A stretch of DNA of 9,055 nt, taken from an uncultured Clostridia bacterium (GTDB lineage Bacteria > Bacillota_A > Clostridia > Oscillospirales > Oscillospiraceae). Made by a program: the position numbers and the translations under genes. Positions 5,275-9,055 of this stretch are shown here, piece after piece (the first letter of the stretch is position 1; every line of letters starts with the position of its first letter). The notes beneath the pieces were generated by a model. It was not told the origin of the DNA. It did not search any database and saw nothing but the letters and a program-made list of their open reading frames with translations. The stretch lies in the NCBI GenBank assembly GCA_947166955.1, contig CAMVGI010000033.1:1-9055 (forward strand). The letters run 5' to 3'.

Positions 5275-7629
5275 ATGCGATTCAAACGAAGGTTCGGCGA
5301 GTTTGCGCAAAAGGCGATGGATACCGTTCTCGGCGGCGGATTGAGCCAGGAGGAGACCGCGGCCGCGGGCGCGTGCGTTATCACGCCGGGGATCGGGCCG
5401 CTGATCCGGCAGGCGGGCGCGGAGAGCTGCGTGCTGCTTGAAAACGACGGCACGCTCCCGCTGCGAAAGGAAAGCGAGATCGCGGTGTTCGGACGCTGCC
5501 AGCTCGATTGGTTCTTCGTCGGCTACGGCAGCGGCGGCGACGTGAACGGCCCGTACTATATCGACCTGATGGAAGGACTGCACTGCGCGGGCGCGGCGTA
5601 CAACAAGGCGCTCGCCAAGACCTACCGGACGTGGTGCGATTCCGAGGAGAATCGGGCGGATCATGGGTTTTGGGGGCATTGGCCCTACAGCCATCCCGAG
5701 ATGCCGCTCGACGACGTGACGGTAAAGTTTGCCGCCGAGCGCGCGGAGACCGCCGTGGTCGTCATCGGGCGCGCGGCGGGCGAGGACCGCGAGAACACGC
5801 TCACGAAGGGCAGCTACTATCTCACCGACGCGGAGCGCGACATGCTGCAAAGGGTCACGGCCGTGTTCAAGCATACGGTGGTGCTGCTCAACGTCGGCAG
5901 CATCATGGACTTCTCCTGGACGCAGGAGTACCCGATCTCCGCGCTGCTGCTGGTGTGGCAGGGCGGCATGGAGAGCGGAAACGCGGTGTGCGACGTACTC
6001 TACGGCGCCGTCAGCCCGTGCGGGAGGCTTGCCGACACCGTCGCGCGCTGCTATGCGGACTATCCCTCCGCGGAGCACTTCGGCGGCAAGGACTTTAACG
6101 ACTACGCCGAGGACATCTTTGTCGGCTACCGCCACTTCGACGCGTTCGCGCCGGAGCGCGTGCTCTATCCGTTCGGCTACGGGCTTTCGTATACGACGTT
6201 TGAGACGACGGGCGTGTCCTTTGCGCGCAAGGGCGGCGCGGAGGCGCGCGTCGCCGTGACCAACACGGGCGACCGCCCGGGGCGCGAGACGGTGCTTTTA
6301 TGGTGCGAGCCGCCGCAGACGGGGCTTAAAAAACCGAAGCGCGTGCTTGCGGCGTTCGCCAAGACGCGCACGCTCGCGCCGGGCGACAGCGAGACGCTGA
6401 CGCTTGCGTGCGACGCAAAAACGCTCGCCTCGTTCGATACGGCGCGGCACGCGTTCGTGCTGGAGGCGGGCGAGTACCGCTTCACGGCGAACGGCGCGGA
6501 AATCGGGCGCTTTACGCTCGATAAGCCGGAGACGCTCGAAACCTGCGAACCGATCTGCCTCGCGCCGGACACGCTGCGCGAGCGCATTCTGGAGCGCCTG
6601 CCGCGCGAGGTATCAGCGGGCGGCGGAAACCCGTCGTTTGACGACGTTGCCGCGGGCAGAGCGACGCTCGACGCGTTCATCGCGGGGCTGACGGACAAGG
6701 AGCTGGAGGCGCTCACGCGAGGGCACGGCATGATGTCCAGCCCGCTCGGCGTTTCGGGCAACGCGGGCGTGTTCGGCGGCGTTTTGGAGAGCCTGCGGAA
6801 AAAGGGCGTGCCGAGCGTCGTGTGCTGCGACGGACCGGCAGGGCTGCGCATCAACCGCTACTGCTCGCTCGTGCCGTGCGGCACGGCGCTTGCGTGCACC
6901 TTCGACACGGACTTGATCGAGCGCGTCTATGAGCGCGTCGGCTCCGAACTTGTGCGCTACGGCGCGGACGTCCTGCTCGCGCCGGGCATGAACATCCACC
7001 GCAACCCGCTCTGCGGGCGCAACTTCGAGTACTTCTCCGAGGACCCGCTGCTTTCCGGAAAGATGGGCGCGGCGGTCGTGCGCGGCGTGCAGAGCGCGGG
7101 CGTTGCGGCGTGTCCCAAGCACTTCGCCTGCAACAATCAGGAGTGGCGGCGCAACCGCAACGATTCCCGCGTGAGCGAGCGCGCCCTGCGCGAGATCTAT
7201 CTGCGCAACTTTGAGATCTGCGTCAAGGAGAGCAGACCCCTGACGCTGATGACCTCCTACAACAAGGTCAACGGCGTGTGGGCGCACTACCACTACGACC
7301 TTGCGACCACCGTGCTGCGCGGCGAATGGGGGTTCGACGGCGCGGTGATGACCGATTGGTGGATGCAGCGCAGCAAAAGTCCGGAGTTCCCGCTGCTGCG
7401 CGACAACGCCTATCGCGTGCGCGCGCAGGTGGACGTGCTGATGCCGGGCGGCATGACGCATGTGGAAAAGAAATATATTTCCGACGGGACGCTGCTGCAC
7501 ACGCTCGGAAAGACGGGGGGCATCACGCGCGCGGAACTGCAGCGCACGGCGCGAAACGTGCTGACGCTGTGCCTGCGCCTCGGGGAAAACAAAACGAAAG
7601 ACGCGGAAAAGGAGAACGGATATGCTTAA
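5275..7629 (+). CDS. GH3 beta-glucosidase with inverted domain order
   Basis: A 784-residue enzyme that removes glucose from the non-reducing end of beta-glucosides. The usual GH3 order is swapped: the domain normally C-terminal comes first (about 38-300), then a fibronectin-III-like domain (about 304-415), then the TIM barrel (about 465-770). Ruminococcus albus beta-glucosidase is a known example of this order. In the first domain, LIRQAGAESCVLLENDGTLP (43-62) is conserved and AAGEDREN (167-174) carries the likely acid/base Glu170. In the barrel, Asp519 in CDGPAGLR, GRNFEYFSEDP (581-591) and KHF (615-617) line the sugar site, and Asp694 in MTDWW is the nucleophile. Both catalytic residues are intact. 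No signal peptide is seen, so it acts in the cytoplasm. AGGGGGAG (5260-5267) is 7 nt before the ATG. The last 8 nt overlap the GH5 gene. Thr codons favour ACG, unlike the binding-protein gene. Action on other beta-linked sugars is possible. Confidence 0.92.
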   Translation: MRFKRRFGEFAQKAMDTVLGGGLSQEETAAAGACVITPGIGPLIRQAGAESCVLLENDGTLPLRKESEIAVFGRCQLDWFFVGYGSGGDVNGPYYIDLMEGLHCAGAAYNKALAKTYRTWCDSEENRADHGFWGHWPYSHPEMPLDDVTVKFAAERAETAVVVIGRAAGEDRENTLTKGSYYLTDAERDMLQRVTAVFKHTVVLLNVGSIMDFSWTQEYPISALLLVWQGGMESGNAVCDVLYGAVSPCGRLADTVARCYADYPSAEHFGGKDFNDYAEDIFVGYRHFDAFAPERVLYPFGYGLSYTTFETTGVSFARKGGAEARVAVTNTGDRPGRETVLLWCEPPQTGLKKPKRVLAAFAKTRTLAPGDSETLTLACDAKTLASFDTARHAFVLEAGEYRFTANGAEIGRFTLDKPETLETCEPICLAPDTLRERILERLPREVSAGGGNPSFDDVAAGRATLDAFIAGLTDKELEALTRGHGMMSSPLGVSGNAGVFGGVLESLRKKGVPSVVCCDGPAGLRINRYCSLVPCGTALACTFDTDLIERVYERVGSELVRYGADVLLAPGMNIHRNPLCGRNFEYFSEDPLLSGKMGAAVVRGVQSAGVAACPKHFACNNQEWRRNRNDSRVSERALREIYLRNFEICVKESRPLTLMTSYNKVNGVWAHYHYDLATTVLRGEWGFDGAVMTDWWMQRSKSPEFPLLRDNAYRVRAQVDVLMPGGMTHVEKKYISDGTLLHTLGKTGGITRAELQRTARNVLTLCLRLGENKTKDAEKENGYA

Positions 7630-8572
7630 GGAGCTTGGCTTTTACAAGGGCATCAACCTCGGCGGATGGCTCTCGCAGTGCGACTACAGCCGCGAGCGGC
7701 TGGACGGCTTTATCACCGCGCCGGACTTTGCGAAGATCGCGGCGTGGGGCTTCGACCATGTGCGCATTCCCGTGGACTACAACGTGGTGCAGAGAGCGGA
7801 CGGCAGCATGATCGAGGACGGCATGCGCCGCATCGACGACGCGCTGGCGCTGTGCCGCGAGAATGGCCTGCACGCGGTGCTCGACCTGCATAAGACGCAG
7901 GGCTTTTCCTTCGACGAGGGCGAGCACGAGGCGGGCTTTTTCGAAAACGAACGGTATCAGGAACTTTTCTGCCGGCTCTGGGAGGCGTTCGCCGCGCGCT
8001 GGGGCGGCCGTCCCGACGAGGTGATGTTCGAGCTTTTGAACGAGGTGACGGAGAAGGCGTATCTTCCCGCGTGGAAGCGCATCTCCGCGGAATGCGTGCG
8101 CCGCATCCGCCGCCATGCGCCCGATACGCGCGTTCTGCTCGGCAGCTACCACCACAACGGCGCGCGCGAGGTGGCGGCGCTGGACGCGCCTTACGACAAG
8201 AACGTGCTTTATAACTTCCACTGCTACGAGCCGCTCAAATTTACGCATCAGGGCGCGTATTGGAATCCCGAATGCAACAATGAAAACCGCTACACCTTCG
8301 CCGAGAGCGGCGCGAGCGAGGCGTACTTTGAGGACCTGCTCGCTCCCGCGCTCGAAAAGGCGAAGGCGGAGGGCGCGGAGCTTTACTGCGGCGAGTTCGG
8401 CGTGATCGACGTCGTGCCGCCGGAGGAGGCGCTCAAGTGGTTCCGCACGATCTGCGCCGTGTTCGACAAGCACGGCGTCGCCCGCGCGGTGTGGAGCTAC
8501 AAGCAGATGGATTTCGGCCTCTCCGACGCGCGCATGGACGGCGTGCGCGACGAGCTGCTGCGGGTGCTGTGA
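7622..8572 (+). CDS. GH5 endo-beta-glucanase, CelC-like, cytoplasmic
   Basis: A 316-residue single-domain GH5 enzyme. The pattern closely follows Clostridium thermocellum CelC: GINLGGWLSQ (10-19), HVRIPVDY (46-53), LDLHK (87-91), the acid/base Glu141 in FELLNEV (136-142), NFHCYEP (198-204), the nucleophile Glu258 in YCGEFGV (255-261), and VWSYKQMDFG (290-299). All expected catalytic-site residues are present. There is no signal peptide, carbohydrate-binding module or dockerin, so it probably shortens imported oligosaccharides in the cytoplasm, cutting internal beta-1,4 (possibly mixed beta-1,3/1,4) links. Its ATG lies inside the GH3 gene and shares 8 nt (7622-7629) with it in another frame; AAGGAG (7609-7614) is 7 nt upstream, so translation is coupled. 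The GH5 family is sure; exact specificity (glucan, glucomannan, or exo-action) is not. Confidence 0.9.
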   Translation: MLKELGFYKGINLGGWLSQCDYSRERLDGFITAPDFAKIAAWGFDHVRIPVDYNVVQRADGSMIEDGMRRIDDALALCRENGLHAVLDLHKTQGFSFDEGEHEAGFFENERYQELFCRLWEAFAARWGGRPDEVMFELLNEVTEKAYLPAWKRISAECVRRIRRHAPDTRVLLGSYHHNGAREVAALDAPYDKNVLYNFHCYEPLKFTHQGAYWNPECNNENRYTFAESGASEAYFEDLLAPALEKAKAEGAELYCGEFGVIDVVPPEEALKWFRTICAVFDKHGVARAVWSYKQMDFGLSDARMDGVRDELLRVL

Positions 8573-8575
8573 CCG

Positions 8576-9055
8576 ATGGCGCGGGAGCTGGAATTTTACG
8601 AGCAGGCGGAGCGCAGCCTCATCAAGAAGTACCGCCGCGAGCTGTGGACGCCGTTCATCACCGCCGTGCAGCGATACGACCTCGTGCAAAAGGGCGACAG
8701 GATCGCCGTGTGCGTTTCGGGCGGCAAGGACTCCATGCTGCTCGCCAAGCTCATGCAGGAGCTGGAGCGGCACGGGCACACGCCGTTCGAAGCAACGTAC
8801 CTCTGCATGGACCCGGGCTACAACGCGGCGAACCGCGCGCGCATCGAGGAGAACGCGGAGAAGCTGCGCGTGCCGCTTACCATCTTTGAAAGCGACGTAT
8901 TTGAGGTCGCGAACGCGCAGACGCATTCGGCGTGCTACCTCTGCGCGAAGATGCGCCGCGGGCATCTCTACGCCAAGGCGCGCGAGCTGGGCTGCAACAA
9001 GATCGCGCTCGGCCACCACTTTAACGACGTCATCGAAACGACGGTCATGGGCATG
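8576..9055 (+). CDS. TtcA-family tRNA thiolation protein (partial, C-terminus beyond window)
   Basis: The first 160 residues are visible and the frame is open to the window edge. The family activates a tRNA base with ATP in a PP-loop fold and inserts sulfur, as in 2-thiocytidine formation by TtcA at position 32, using an iron-sulfur cluster. Seen here: the PP-loop SGGKDS (48-53), then a Cys-X2-Cys pair (Cys120, Cys123) followed by KMRRGHLY, and KIALGHHFNDVIETT (142-156). These match TtcA, whose further cluster cysteine would lie past the window. The ATG at 8576 is 3 nt after the GH5 stop and has no clear ribosome site, so initiation probably depends on ribosomes finishing GH5. Many Firmicutes carry TtcA-like proteins whose exact base target is not established, so no gene symbol is given. 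Its place behind a sugar operon is unexpected. Confidence 0.85.
   Translation, partial: MARELEFYEQAERSLIKKYRRELWTPFITAVQRYDLVQKGDRIAVCVSGGKDSMLLAKLMQELERHGHTPFEATYLCMDPGYNAANRARIEENAEKLRVPLTIFESDVFEVANAQTHSACYLCAKMRRGHLYAKARELGCNKIALGHHFNDVIETTVMGM

Noticed and set aside
4249..6135. 628-codon open frame on the minus strand
   Set aside because: It lies antisense to the second permease and GH3, both of which have clear motifs. Its translation is rich in Arg, His, Asp and Val without recognisable domains, as expected opposite GC-rich codons.
7940..7957. Third copy of the operator core (TTCGAAAACG) inside the GH5 gene
   Set aside because: Only the left half matches and there is no symmetry; it simply encodes Phe-Glu-Asn-Glu in frame. 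An internal roadblock is possible but unsupported.
7523..9019. 498-codon open frame on the minus strand
   Set aside because: It is antisense to the GH5 and TtcA-family genes, with low-complexity composition and no motif; a shadow of GC-rich coding.

Overview
This window reads as a beta-glucan / cello-oligosaccharide uptake and breakdown locus from a GC-rich, Gram-positive anaerobe. A gut-type Clostridia lineage is my inference. It rests on strong AGGAGG-type ribosome binding sites, a lipoprotein-anchored ABC sugar-binding protein without a dedicated ATPase gene, a clostridial-style GH3 with inverted domain order, and a cysteine-rich exported protein. Species cannot be named from the sequence alone.

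Layout. Positions 1-517 (minus strand) hold the N-terminal part of a GH94 cellobiose phosphorylase, cut by the window edge. Positions 518-824 are an AT-rich divergent control region. It has a near-consensus sigma-A promoter facing the phosphorylase, a weaker promoter facing right, and two related LacI-type operator sequences centred exactly 250 bp apart. All remaining genes are on the plus strand: a LacI-family regulator (825-1835), a lipoprotein sugar-binding protein (1906-3192), two CUT1-type permeases (3348-4265 and 4279-5151), a GH3 beta-glucosidase with inverted domain order (5275-7629), a CelC-like GH5 glucanase (7622-8572, overlapping the GH3 gene by 8 nt) and the start of a TtcA-family tRNA thiolation protein (8576 onward, 3 nt after the GH5 stop, cut by the right edge).

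Working model (inference). Oligosaccharides made outside the cell are captured by the lipoprotein and imported by the two permeases, with an ATPase encoded elsewhere. They are then cut in the cytoplasm by GH5, GH3 and GH94, none of which shows a signal peptide. The LacI protein probably senses an imported sugar and represses both divergent promoters. Strong RNA hairpins without U-tracts lie between the binding-protein and first permease genes (three in a row) and between the second permease and GH3. They are well placed to raise binding-protein mRNA above that of the downstream genes.

I found no mobile element, CRISPR array, tRNA, rRNA or clearly novel defence or mobile system. The points most worth checking are the paired operators, the hairpin cluster, and the tRNA-modification gene tightly joined to a sugar operon.
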